Shown piece after piece: positions 32,744 through 41,469 of a stretch of DNA of 64,000 bases. The stretch is from Cellvibrionaceae bacterium (lineage in GTDB: Bacteria > Pseudomonadota > Gammaproteobacteria > Pseudomonadales > Cellvibrionaceae). The notes under the pieces were generated by a model. That model had not been told where the DNA came from. It searched no databases and saw nothing but the letters and a program-made list of their open reading frames with translations. Where the stretch lies: positions 248,001-312,000 of the forward strand of contig JAGKWU010000003.1 of assembly GCA_021151695.1 (NCBI GenBank). The letters run 5' to 3'. The translations under genes and the position numbers were made by a program. How positions within the stretch are numbered: the stretch's first letter is position 1; each line of letters opens with the position of its first letter.

Positions 32744-33505
32744 ATGACTTCTTCCCACAGCATTCACTATTCACCGGCGACACTCGCCCCACAATTATCG
32801 GGGCTTCATCTCTGGTATCTGGACTTTTCACAACTTGATCAGCATTCCATTGATTACTGTCAGCCCCTGCTCAGTGATGATGAACAAGATCGCGCACGGC
32901 GCTATCTCCGCGGCCAGCGCGAATTTATCGTCTGTCGTGCATTTATTCGCTTATGCCTGGCACGCTACACAGGTGAAGATCCGCGCGCGTTGCGCTTCGA
33001 AAAAAGTATCGCAGGTAAACCTTATCTCACAGACACACATGCGCACTGGCAGTTTAACCTGAGCCACACTAATCAGGGCGCAGCGCTTGCCATCCTGCAA
33101 GGTGCGAGTATAGGTGTGGATATAGAGCAACCGCGCAAACGCAATTATCTCGGTATAGCCGCCGAGTACTTTCACCCTGAAGAACTCGCTTATTTGCAGG
33201 CGTTACCCGAGGCGCAATTGGCAGAGGAGTTTTTTAAGCTCTGGACATTAAAAGAAGCATTTTTTAAAGCACTGGGTAGCGGCATAGCGACAGGGTTGCA
33301 TCGCGCACATTTTTCATGGAGAGAAAAAAAATTGCAGCATCAGTTTGCCGAGGATTTGGGTGAGATCGAAAAAGAATGGCAATTTCACCAACAGATTGCC
33401 CAACTACCGCAGCCTACTCACATCGCCCTCGCCTACCGCGCCGCTGAAGCGCAGGTGCATTGGTTTGATGGCGGTGAATTGCTCAGGGATTTAGTGAGTA
33501 TTTAA
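32744..33505 (+). CDS. 4'-phosphopantetheinyl transferase, Sfp type
   Basis: 253 residues. The family motifs are present: FNLSHT near residue 107, IGVDIEQ near 124 (magnesium-binding Asp and Glu) and FFKLWTLKEAFFKALGSGI near 171. It transfers phosphopantetheine from CoA to a serine of carrier proteins. Sfp-type enzymes serve NRPS/PKS pathways, so the carrier protein at 5019-5258 is a candidate client in this window. The gene is alone; its end overlaps the end of the convergent solute-binding gene by 15 bases. Confidence 0.92.
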   Translation: MTSSHSIHYSPATLAPQLSGLHLWYLDFSQLDQHSIDYCQPLLSDDEQDRARRYLRGQREFIVCRAFIRLCLARYTGEDPRALRFEKSIAGKPYLTDTHAHWQFNLSHTNQGAALAILQGASIGVDIEQPRKRNYLGIAAEYFHPEELAYLQALPEAQLAEEFFKLWTLKEAFFKALGSGIATGLHRAHFSWREKKLQHQFAEDLGEIEKEWQFHQQIAQLPQPTHIALAYRAAEAQVHWFDGGELLRDLVSI

Positions 33506-34372
33506 TTGCAGGATGTGCCGGTTCGGGTCAGCTAATATTTCCATACCCTGTGTAAAACCGGGCTCACCCGTAAACAGCGCATCGAAACTGCCATCGGCCT
33601 GGGCGCGCTGCAAACCGCGTTCAAGACGCGCCGCCAATTCGCGATTATCTTTGTGTACAAAAAAATAAAAAGGCACGCCGCCGCGCAACAACAAGCTGCG
33701 CTCTATTACCAACCCCTCTCTCTCAAACGCCTGGGCTTCGGCCCAGGCCTCCGATAAGTTGCGCGAGATATAGTCAAACCGTTTGGCCCTCAGCATAGGG
33801 AACAGAAGGTTGGTACCAGTGACTGTCATCACCGGCATATCGTTGTGGCGCAATATGTCCGCCGAAGGCCAATCGGCACCGGCGCCTGCGGTAAAACGGC
33901 GCAAGTCCGACAGGCTGTGCACTTGATCAAATTTCCACTGATCCTCTTTGCGAATCAGCAGCACACGGTTTTCATTTAAATCCTTCAACAAAGAAAAACG
34001 AATCGGCAGGAGTTCGCGCTCACGCTGTTGGCTAGTTCCATTCCAGATAATATCGATAGTGCGCTTGCTTTTGATCTCCGCCATAAAGCGCGCACTGGAT
34101 AAAGGTTCAGGGTAAATTTTGACAACAGCCGGCCCGCTTTCAGCCGAGGTTTTATCAAAAGCCAAACGCAGCAATTTGATGAAATAGGTATTTTGCTGAT
34201 CGGCCCCCACCCCCCAGGGCGGGACCATATAAACCTGTGGCTCAACACTCGCCGAATGGGACGAAGCTGCCGCAACCAGGGCCTCGGCAGGCTGGGATAT
34301 AGTTGCCGCCGACGCACAGGATGCGGCAATCAGCAGCAGGGGCAGGATCATGAGTTTATAGGTCAGGCGCAC
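33491..34372 (-). CDS. Family-3-type periplasmic solute-binding protein, paralogue 2
   Basis: About 293 residues from a GTG at 34372, which gives a good signal peptide (MRLTYKLMILPLLLIAASCASAA); a TTG at 34396 and an ATG at 34351 are alternatives. The fold matches the proteins at 31758 and 38518: IYPEPLSSARFMAEIKSKRTIDIIWNGTSQQRE, SLSDLRRFTAGAGADWPSADIL, LPMLRAKRFDYISRNLSEAW and LERGLQRAQADGSFDALF. No permease or ATPase genes are adjacent. It is convergent with the PPTase gene and divergent from ispB. Confidence 0.72.
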   Translation of the reverse strand: MRLTYKLMILPLLLIAASCASAATISQPAEALVAAASSHSASVEPQVYMVPPWGVGADQQNTYFIKLLRLAFDKTSAESGPAVVKIYPEPLSSARFMAEIKSKRTIDIIWNGTSQQRERELLPIRFSLLKDLNENRVLLIRKEDQWKFDQVHSLSDLRRFTAGAGADWPSADILRHNDMPVMTVTGTNLLFPMLRAKRFDYISRNLSEAWAEAQAFEREGLVIERSLLLRGGVPFYFFVHKDNRELAARLERGLQRAQADGSFDALFTGEPGFTQGMEILADPNRHILQLNTH

Positions 34373-34509
34373 AGACAACAGGCTCTCGTTAAACAACTTA
34401 TGCGGAGTCGGGATTATACATGGCCCCGTCCGCCCTTGACTCTCACGCGGTCACTGTTAGCATGGCCGCCTATAATTTTTGACATCCATAATCAGCCAAG
34501 AAGCCTTCC

Positions 34510-35481
34510 ATGTTGCCATTCCATCAGATAGTTAAAGACGATTTTGCCGCAGTTAACCAGCTTATTATCGAAAAGCTGCATTCTGATGTAGGACTGGTGG
34601 AAAACATTGGGCACTATTTGGTCGAAGCTGGCGGCAAGCGTCTGCGCCCCTTAATGGTGCTGCTCACCGCCAATGCCCTGGGCTACGCCAAAGCCGGTGG
34701 AAAAGAGCACTTGTCACTGGCTGCGATTATCGAATTTATCCATACCGCAACCCTGCTGCACGATGATGTTGTAGACGTATCCAGCCTGCGCCGCGGTCGC
34801 CCTACCGCCAACGCCCAATGGGGCAATGCGCCCAGCGTACTGGTGGGTGATTTCCTTTACTCGCGCGCCTTCCAGATGATGGTTGCCATTGGCAGTATGG
34901 ATATCATGGCGATCCTGTCTGACACCACCAACGTGATCGCCGAAGGCGAAGTGCAGCAGCTGGTCAACGCCAAAGACCCCAATGTCAGCGAAGCTAACTA
35001 CTTCAATGTGATCGACAAAAAAACAGCCATTCTTTTTGCCGCCGCCTGCGAATCTGCCGCTGTGCTCTGTGGCGCAACCCCTGAGCAACGCAAAGCCTTA
35101 AGCACCTACGGCCTGAAAGTCGGCGTAGCTTTCCAATTAGTGGACGACGCCCTCGATTACACCGGCGACGCCGCCACCCTCGGCAAAAACGTCGGCGACG
35201 ACCTGGCCGAAGGCAAACCCACCCTGCCCCTGATCCACGCCATGCGCCAGGGCACGCCCGAACAAGCTGAAGTGATCGCCACCGCCATCCGCAATGGCGA
35301 TGCGAGCTTACTGCCTCAAGTATTGGAAATCGTCCAGGCGACTGGCGGCATGGATTACACGTTGGAATGCGCGCGCGACCAAGTGCGCCAGGCAATAGAA
35401 GTCTTACAACAGCTACCCGCAAATGAATTTACAGAAGCGATGAAGCAGGTGGCGGAGTTTTCGTTGGCACGAACTTATTGA
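34510..35481 (+). CDS. ispB: Octaprenyl diphosphate synthase
   Basis: 323 residues, the usual length. The two aspartate-rich motifs are LLHDDVVDVSSLRRGRPTAN (first) and FQLVDDALDYTGD (second), with the GGKRLRP motif near residue 40. It extends farnesyl diphosphate with isopentenyl units to make the ubiquinone side chain. A terminator follows at 35503-35528. In many gammaproteobacteria ispB lies beside rplU-rpmA; that neighbour is absent here. Confidence 0.95.
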   Translation: MLPFHQIVKDDFAAVNQLIIEKLHSDVGLVENIGHYLVEAGGKRLRPLMVLLTANALGYAKAGGKEHLSLAAIIEFIHTATLLHDDVVDVSSLRRGRPTANAQWGNAPSVLVGDFLYSRAFQMMVAIGSMDIMAILSDTTNVIAEGEVQQLVNAKDPNVSEANYFNVIDKKTAILFAAACESAAVLCGATPEQRKALSTYGLKVGVAFQLVDDALDYTGDAATLGKNVGDDLAEGKPTLPLIHAMRQGTPEQAEVIATAIRNGDASLLPQVLEIVQATGGMDYTLECARDQVRQAIEVLQQLPANEFTEAMKQVAEFSLARTY

Positions 35482-35502
35482 GTCGTTAGTTTGATGTGAA
35501 GA

Positions 35503-35528
35503 AAAGCGGCCATAGTGCCGCTTTTTTT
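35503..35528 (+). terminator. Terminator of ispB
   Basis: AAAGCGGC-CATAGT-GCCGCTTT followed by T residues. Confidence 0.88.
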
Positions 35529-35544
35529 GTTTTTTGTGAAAATT

Positions 35545-36000
35545 TTATAAATACAATTCAAATGCCTGATCACACCGTGCCGATAAGTGATCGGGGCTAA
35601 AAGCGACAAAGCCGTATTGTTGATAAAGGCTTATGGCTTCCTTCAACGCAGAAGCTGTCTCCAGCGTGACGCGAGAAAAACCCAGTTCGCGCGCTTTATC
35701 CAGTGCAAATTCCAACAATTTTTTCCCTAATCCTTTTCCCCTACTACTGGGCAGGCAATACATCTTACGCAGCTCGCAAGTATCCGCCGTTTCGCGATGT
35801 AAACCCACACAGGCCACGATGCGATCGTTTTCCAACACCACACCCAGATAGCCGCCGCGCTGAAAATAAGTTTCTTCAATCGCGTCCAGGTCTTTATCGG
35901 TTGAACCTGAATCGGGGCTCAAACCGTACTCCCTCAGCACAGAAAACACGACTGTTTTTATAGCTTCAGCATCAGCGTTGGTAGCCGGGCGGATGTTCAT
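35545..36000 (-). CDS. GNAT-family acetyltransferase
   Basis: 151 residues from the ATG at 36000 (AAGGA upstream); the frame extends to 36108 but the extra part lacks GNAT similarity. The acetyl-CoA binding motif is LPSSRGKGLGKKLLEFALDKA, and the N-terminus starts MNIRPATNADAEAIKTVV, typical of the family. The C-terminal SLYQQYGFVAF string completes motif B. It transfers an acetyl group from acetyl-CoA to an amine; the substrate is unknown. Confidence 0.85.
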   Translation of the reverse strand: MNIRPATNADAEAIKTVVFSVLREYGLSPDSGSTDKDLDAIEETYFQRGGYLGVVLENDRIVACVGLHRETADTCELRKMYCLPSSRGKGLGKKLLEFALDKARELGFSRVTLETASALKEAISLYQQYGFVAFSPDHLSARCDQAFELYL

Positions 36001-36363
36001 GGAGATGTCCTTATTAAAAGTAAAGGCTGTAGGTATAGTTATGTATTTGTCGATGCTCTGCACGTCCCATTTGCGAATAAGGAGACGCGCATTAATAATC
36101 GTATACAAGTATTTATGGACGCAAGATTAGAACAGATATTCGGATCAATGCTAATGATATTGTTGATTTATTGAAGATATTCAAGAAGCGGGTGATATTG
36201 ACTTCACAGGTTCAATTTGAACTATTTCCGCGCGAAGATAGAAGCTGCAGCTCACCTTTTTATTATTGCAGCAATAAAACGCCACACTGGCAGATCCGGG
36301 CACCAAATTGATCAAAAAGAGAGCTTAAATGGAGGATAGAATAGCGATCTCCAGCCTACCGGG
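36001..36363. other. Gene-free 363 bp between GNAT and helical-protein genes
   Basis: AT-rich, without a convincing coding region or hairpin. Probably holds only the GNAT promoter. Confidence 0.45.
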
Positions 36364-37173
36364 CTACTGCCAACTTGACAGCAAATCCTGCCAGCGCTCA
36401 TCAGATAGTTGCTGCTCATAGTGCTGCAGCAATTCATATTGTTCATCGCTCAAACCAGCCCTGGCGGTACGCAAATAATCCTCTTCGCTAGCAATAAAAG
36501 CTTTGCGGGTTTTTTCGATTAAAAAAAGTTTGGTGGCGGGCGTCGCATTGGCAATTTGCTCACCAGTGCTTGCAGTCAATTCGGCAATTTTTTGCTTTTG
36601 CTCCAACTTGCCAAGCAACATATTCAGCTTTTGTTGTTCAGGCACCCTATCCATTCCCGCCACTTGATAAAAGCCGGCGAGCAATGCTTGCTCATAAGTG
36701 GAATCTTTCAGCAGCTCATATTTTCTTGCATCCTCTTCGGTGAGTAATTTCCCAATTTTGTTATCGACAGCGGCGACGGCCAATTCGCGCTGACGCAAAT
36801 TTTCCGCTATTTCTGCTGAATTACTGTTGGTATCGTAAAAACTACGTGCAGCAATTGCCTCGCGCTCCTGCAAAAAAAGCTGCAGCTGTTCGCGCGTTTG
36901 CGAAGAGAGTTGCAAGGCCGAAAATAAAATCGCGTATTTTCGTTGCACCAGATTATCTGGTTGGCTCACATCAAATATTGCAGGCGATTTTTTATCATCT
37001 GTCGGGACAGTTTGGAGCAGTTTTTTTTCGGCGACTTGCGCGCCGGGCGTGAAGACCGTCGATACAACATGGGGAGATTCGGCTTGCAATGAGCCCTGCC
37101 CTGTCAACCAACAGGTTGCGGCCAGAATGAAAAATATTGCCAGGGCGGCAAAATAGCTTTTGGTGAATGACAT
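36364..37173 (-). CDS. Membrane-anchored helical protein, unknown
   Basis: 269 residues from the ATG at 37173 (AAGGGAAG upstream); the longer frame to 37278 has no support. One membrane segment (AALAIFFILAATCWLTG, about residues 9-26) is followed by a low-complexity linker and a mostly helical domain of about 190 residues rich in Gln, Glu and Leu. Repeated strings of the form LTEEDARKYELLKDS and LSDEQYELLQHYEQQLSDERWQ recall the helices of lipase-chaperone-like proteins, but the family motif is not found. It follows the GH12 gene after 68 bases that hold a hairpin, so the two may form an operon. Confidence 0.55.
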   Translation of the reverse strand: MSFTKSYFAALAIFFILAATCWLTGQGSLQAESPHVVSTVFTPGAQVAEKKLLQTVPTDDKKSPAIFDVSQPDNLVQRKYAILFSALQLSSQTREQLQLFLQEREAIAARSFYDTNSNSAEIAENLRQRELAVAAVDNKIGKLLTEEDARKYELLKDSTYEQALLAGFYQVAGMDRVPEQQKLNMLLGKLEQKQKIAELTASTGEQIANATPATKLFLIEKTRKAFIASEEDYLRTARAGLSDEQYELLQHYEQQLSDERWQDLLSSWQ

Positions 37174-37202
37174 CAACCGGACTTCCCTTGAGTAGCCACA
37201 CA

Positions 37203-37230
37203 AGCCCGGCCAATGGTTACCAGCCGGGCT
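37203..37230 (-). other. Intercistronic stem-loop after the GH12 gene
   Basis: AGCCCGG-loop-CCGGGCT lies 12 bases after the GH12 stop, without a U tract on either strand. It could stabilise the upstream message rather than terminate it. Confidence 0.45.
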
Positions 37231-37241
37231 GCGGATGTTAA

Positions 37242-38015
37242 TTAACTCGCGGTGAAAGAACCTTGAATCCAGGCCCAACCATTGCCACGGGTAACTTCCA
37301 GGCCAGCTTCAATCACATCCAGGTAATAGTTGTTATTGAAGTAGCTGCCGTTGCGGTTGCTGTTCAAGTAGTTGAAGAAGGTTTTGATATCGATATTCAG
37401 GCTGCCACTGGTTGGCAATGCCGCTGACACCCCCACAGTTCCAGTGGGCACAAACGAAAATACGTAGTAGCCAGCGGCAGTATTCATGCCCTCCCACAAA
37501 TCGTATTTCACGCCGTTCACTGTCAACACACTGGTGCCCGTTTTGGTGCCAATTGGCCAGGAGTTGTGACCAGCCCAAATCATGATTTCCGTTTGCGGAG
37601 TGGATTTGGCGCTGTCTTTGCGCAGGAATAAGTCATAGGCAAAGTCACCCGCCATATTGGTGCCGCCAGACGAGTAGCTGAAGTAGCAAGGTACTTTGGT
37701 AGTTTTGGAAATTTGCTTAGGGAAGAGCGTATCGCCGGTGGGGTTCCAGCCGTAGTGCCAGCCGCGCACTATGGCCGGGTAGCCGTATAGCGAGTAAGCG
37801 TTGGGATAGTTCCACCAGAAGGTCATATTGGCCGTACTGCCAGTGCCAAAAGTGTTGCCAAAGGTGCTGTTGTCGAAATTATTCACCCAGGCGAAGTGGG
37901 AGCCGTAGTTTTGATAGGGACCGGCAAGGGCGAGACTGCTTAATACCAGGCCGCAGCCGACCAAAATTGCACGTTTGGCGAACTTCAGGGTTGATGAACG
38001 AATTGCTGAGATCAT
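37242..38015 (-). CDS. Secreted GH12 endoglucanase
   Basis: 257 residues from the ATG at 38015 (GAGGA 9 bases upstream); upstream in-frame codons to 38138 are not credible. A signal peptide ends near SLALA (residue 31). GH12 signatures are YPAIVRGWHYGW near residue 79, the nucleophile Glu143 in QTEIMIWAGHNS and the acid/base Glu240 in AGLEVTRGNGWAW. The enzyme is a compact single domain acting on beta-1,4-glucan or xyloglucan, with no binding module. It is the only clear cellulase-type gene in the window. Confidence 0.88.
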   Translation of the reverse strand: MISAIRSSTLKFAKRAILVGCGLVLSSLALAGPYQNYGSHFAWVNNFDNSTFGNTFGTGSTANMTFWWNYPNAYSLYGYPAIVRGWHYGWNPTGDTLFPKQISKTTKVPCYFSYSSGGTNMAGDFAYDLFLRKDSAKSTPQTEIMIWAGHNSWPIGTKTGTSVLTVNGVKYDLWEGMNTAAGYYVFSFVPTGTVGVSAALPTSGSLNIDIKTFFNYLNSNRNGSYFNNNYYLDVIEAGLEVTRGNGWAWIQGSFTAS

Positions 38016-38517
38016 TTTTATTATCCTCAAAGGTTGGATTGGTAAAGGTGGAGAAGGAGTCCACCCGAGACAGTACTGCGAAATCCGCCCCACCTTCTGT
38101 TTGGTTGGAGATGTGATGACAGCCCGAACTGACACCACAAATCACCAATAAAATATTATTTACATATAAACACAATGTAAACACAAATATATTCAATATG
38201 ACTATTTGTAACCCAAGGTTACAGTCCCGGTAGCATGAAACCGTTATCAGCACGTCAGCGCGGGGAAGATGGGAGGGTTGATCATGCAATTTGGAATTTA
38301 GCTGCTAGGCTTATAGTCAGTAAAAGACTAAGGAAAGCGCGGTTTCCAACGGGCCAAATAGCTAAAAAAATCTGATTTACGCCGCCAGAGCACAGCAAAA
38401 ATCTAATAAATATTCAATAAATGTCGCCGTCGGTCGCTACACTTTAGGAGCCCGAAAGCCTCCCGGCTTATCGGGTATGGCTCAATAACAAAATAAAGTA
38501 AGACAGCGGGGAGTTTT
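38016..38517. other. Divergent region between GH12 and solute-binding genes
   Basis: 502 bases without a gene, holding promoters for the GH12 gene and, on the other strand, the paralogue 3 gene. AT-rich around 38150-38200. No repeat or operator I can support. Confidence 0.5.
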
Positions 38518-39381
38518 ATGTTTACCAGAAAGTTATGGTTGGCTTGTGTACTTGGGCTAGCCAGCCTGCCAGTGTGTGCGCAAGAGAAAACACTCAAGGT
38601 CAATGATTCCAGTGATCCCAATGGTCCCTATGCGGTAAAGATGATTGAGCTGGCCCTCAAACACGTAGATCGCAAATACAAACTCATCGTCGGCAAAGAG
38701 CCTTACTCACAAACCAAGATTATGGAAGAGGTGTCCACCGGTGGTTTGGACCTGTTCTGGAACTCCTCCAACGCCGAAAAAGAAGCCCTGTTCCGCCCTG
38801 TGCGCATCTGCCTTTATAAAGGCTTGCTCGGCAACCGTATTTTTATCATCAATAAAGACAACCAAGCCAAGTTTGACAATGTCAAAACCCTGGATGACCT
38901 CAAACGCCTTACCATAGGCCAAGGCAAAACCTGGGCCGACACCAAGATTCTGGAAGCCAATGGTCTCAATGTCGTGAAGGCCAACAAATATGAAAGCCTG
39001 TTCTACATGGTGGAGGGCGGACGCTTTGACGCCTTCTCACGCGGTGTGCACGAGCCTTTCGGCGAATTGGCCAGCCACCCTAACCTGCCCAACCTCACCG
39101 TCGAAAAAGGCCTGATGCTGGTGTATCGCATGCCTTTCTATCTGTTCGTGAATAAAGATAACAAAACCCTGGCAGACGATCTGGAAACCGGCCTCAACCG
39201 CGCTATCGCCGATGGCAGCTTCGACCAGACATTCTTCAACGATCCCTCCGTAAAAGACGTGTTGGCCAAGGCAAATATGAAAAGCCGTCGCGCCTTCTAC
39301 CTGGATAACCCTACCCTATCCAAAGAGACCCCGCTGGATCGTAAAGAGCTTTGGTTTGATCCACAAAGCCTGCCTAATTAA
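38518..39381 (+). CDS. Family-3-type periplasmic solute-binding protein, paralogue 3
   Basis: 287 residues, GGGGAG before the ATG, signal peptide ending near PVCAQ (residue 22). It shares with the proteins at 31758 and 33491 the strings TLDDLKRLTIGQGKTWADTKILEANGLNV, GGRFDAFSRGVHE and LETGLNRAIADGSFDQTFF. Mature residues begin EKTLKVNDSSDPNGPYAVKMIELALK, the first strand of the binding fold. It is not next to transporter genes; a perfect 10-bp hairpin follows at 39412-39437. Confidence 0.75.
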   Translation: MFTRKLWLACVLGLASLPVCAQEKTLKVNDSSDPNGPYAVKMIELALKHVDRKYKLIVGKEPYSQTKIMEEVSTGGLDLFWNSSNAEKEALFRPVRICLYKGLLGNRIFIINKDNQAKFDNVKTLDDLKRLTIGQGKTWADTKILEANGLNVVKANKYESLFYMVEGGRFDAFSRGVHEPFGELASHPNLPNLTVEKGLMLVYRMPFYLFVNKDNKTLADDLETGLNRAIADGSFDQTFFNDPSVKDVLAKANMKSRRAFYLDNPTLSKETPLDRKELWFDPQSLPN

Positions 39382-39411
39382 CGAATAACTCAGGGGTAAA
39401 GGGCGCATGAG

Positions 39412-39437
39412 CCAGCGGCGACCAGTCTCGCCGCTGG
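39412..39437 (+). other. Hairpin between the solute-binding gene and fabA
   Basis: CCAGCGGCGA-CCAGTC-TCGCCGCTGG, perfect 10-bp stem, 30 bases after the stop codon and without a U tract. Possibly a terminator that needs another factor, or an mRNA stabiliser. Confidence 0.5.
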
Positions 39438-39518
39438 ACAAGCTGCCCACAGCGGGTAGAATGGCGCCCTTTGCGCGGCCAAGCCGCCGCGCCCGCCCTC
39501 AATCACTGAGTGAATCCC

Positions 39519-40043
39519 ATGACCACTTTTGAACCTAAAAGCTCATACAGCCGCGACGAATTGATCGAATGCGGCAATGGCCGTTTGTTTGGCCCAGGCA
39601 ACGCCCAACTGCCTGTTCCCAACATGCTGATGCTGGATCGCATCCCCCATATCAGCCTGACTGGCGGCGAATTCGGCAAAGGCGAGATAGTGGCGGAGCT
39701 GGATATAAGCCCTGATTTGTGGTTCTTCGATTGCCACTTCCCCGGCGATCCGGTTATGCCAGGCTGTTTGGGTCTGGATGCCATGTGGCAACTGGTTGGC
39801 TTCTTCCTGGCGTGGAAAGGCAACCCGGGTCGCGGTCGCGCCCTCGGCTGTGGCGAGGTGAAATTCACCGGTCAAATTCTGCCTACCGCCAAGAAAATTA
39901 CTTATCACATCAATCTGAAACGTGTCATTGAGCGCAAGCTGATCATGGGTATCGCCGATGGTCGCGTCTCTGTTGACGGCAAAGACATCTACTTTGCCCA
40001 CGACTTGCGCGTTGGCTTGTTCCAAAATACCGATAGCTTCTAA
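39519..40043 (+). CDS. fabA: 3-hydroxydecanoyl-ACP dehydratase/isomerase
   Basis: 174 residues from the ATG at 39519; the GTG nine bases earlier is less likely by comparison with known FabA starts. Catalytic residues are His in FDCHFPGDPVMPGC and Asp in GLDAMWQLVGFF. It dehydrates 3-hydroxyacyl-ACP and isomerises trans-2- to cis-3-decenoyl-ACP, the committed step of unsaturated fatty acid synthesis. fabB follows after 137 bases. Confidence 0.97.
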   Translation: MTTFEPKSSYSRDELIECGNGRLFGPGNAQLPVPNMLMLDRIPHISLTGGEFGKGEIVAELDISPDLWFFDCHFPGDPVMPGCLGLDAMWQLVGFFLAWKGNPGRGRALGCGEVKFTGQILPTAKKITYHINLKRVIERKLIMGIADGRVSVDGKDIYFAHDLRVGLFQNTDSF

Positions 40044-40180
40044 TCGCCCGGGCGGCAGTTATAGCCACGCATAACTGTGGCATAATTGCCGCCTTCACTA
40101 GATCCAGACTCCGCTCCAAGCTCTCAGCCCCGCCCGGATCTCAACGGCAGGCGCTGTGACAAATAAGTAAGAGGTAGCCT

Positions 40181-41392
40181 ATGAAACGTGTTGTTGTTAC
40201 CGGTATGGGAATCATCTCCTGCCTGGGCAATGATAAAACCGCCGTATTAGACGCACTGCGCAACGGCCGCTCAGGTATCAAATTCCAGGAAGCCTACCAA
40301 GAGAAGGGTTTCCGCAGCCATGTAGCTGGCTCCATCGACATCAACCTTTCCGAAGTCATCGACCGCAAAATTCTGCGCTTTATGGGCGATGCCGCGGCCT
40401 ATGCCTATCTGTCCATGCAGCAGGCGATTGCCGATTCCGGCCTGAGCGAAGAGCAAGTGTCCAACGAGCGAACCGGCATCATCATGGGCTCAGGCGGCGC
40501 CTCCTCCATGAACCTGGTAGAAGCAGCAGACATATTGCGCGAAAAAGGCCTCAAGCGTGTTGGCCCTTACCGTGTAACCCAAACCATGGGCAGCACCACC
40601 TCCGCCTGTTTGGCAACGCCGTTCAAAATCAAAGGCGTTAACTATTCCATCTCCTCCGCCTGCGCCACCAGCGCCCACTGCGTGGGTAACGCTATGGAGC
40701 TGATCCAGCTCGGCAAACAAGACGTGGTATTTGCCGGCGGCGGCGAAGAAGAACACTGGACACTGACTGCCCTGTTCGATGCCATGGGCGCCCTGTCCAC
40801 CAAATACAACGAAACCCCCGAGAAAGCCTCGCGCGCTTACGACGCGAACCGCGATGGTTTTGTGATCGCTGGCGGTGGCGGTTGCCTGGTATTGGAAGAA
40901 TACGAACACGCGAAAGCGCGCGGTGCGAAAATTTATGCTGAAGTAGTTGGCTACGGCGCAACGTCCGATGGCTACGACATGGTTGCCCCCTCCGGCGAAG
41001 GCGCTGTGCGCTGCATGAAGCAAGCACTGGCCACCACCCAAGGCAAGATCGACTACATCAACTCCCACGGCACTTCCACGCCAGTGGGCGACCTGGCTGA
41101 ATTGCGTGCAATCAAAGAAACCTTTGGCGATGCAATCCCTCCTATCAGCTCTACCAAGTCACTGACAGGTCACAGCCTGGGTGCAACCGGCGTGCAAGAA
41201 GCCATCTACAGCTTGCTGATGATGGAAAACGACTTCATCTGTGCCTCTGCCAACATTGAAACTGTCGACCCCGAGGCCGACGGCATTCCGATTGTGCTGC
41301 AGCGCCAGGACAACGTGAAACTCGACCGCGTTATGTCTAACAGCTTTGGCTTTGGCGGCACAAACGCCACCCTGGTTTTCCAGCGCGTTTAA
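40181..41392 (+). CDS. fabB: 3-oxoacyl-ACP synthase I
   Basis: 403 residues. The Cys-His-His triad is Cys161 (ISSACATSAHC), His296 (INSHGTSTPVGD) and His331 (LTGHSLGATG). It elongates the cis-3-decenoyl-ACP formed by FabA, so the two genes form the standard unsaturated fatty acid pair. GAGG precedes the ATG, and a strong terminator follows. Confidence 0.97.
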   Translation: MKRVVVTGMGIISCLGNDKTAVLDALRNGRSGIKFQEAYQEKGFRSHVAGSIDINLSEVIDRKILRFMGDAAAYAYLSMQQAIADSGLSEEQVSNERTGIIMGSGGASSMNLVEAADILREKGLKRVGPYRVTQTMGSTTSACLATPFKIKGVNYSISSACATSAHCVGNAMELIQLGKQDVVFAGGGEEEHWTLTALFDAMGALSTKYNETPEKASRAYDANRDGFVIAGGGGCLVLEEYEHAKARGAKIYAEVVGYGATSDGYDMVAPSGEGAVRCMKQALATTQGKIDYINSHGTSTPVGDLAELRAIKETFGDAIPPISSTKSLTGHSLGATGVQEAIYSLLMMENDFICASANIETVDPEADGIPIVLQRQDNVKLDRVMSNSFGFGGTNATLVFQRV

Positions 41393-41407
41393 TAGCACTA
41401 GCAATAC

Positions 41408-41438
41408 AAAAAAGCCGCGCACTTGCGCGGCTTTTTTG
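41408..41438. terminator. Terminator after fabB (convergent side)
   Basis: AAAAAAGCCGCG-CACTTG-CGCGGCTTTTTT; A and T tracts on both sides allow use from both strands. Confidence 0.9.
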
Positions 41439-41469
41439 TATTGGAAGTTTTTAGCTAATTGGTTATCGA

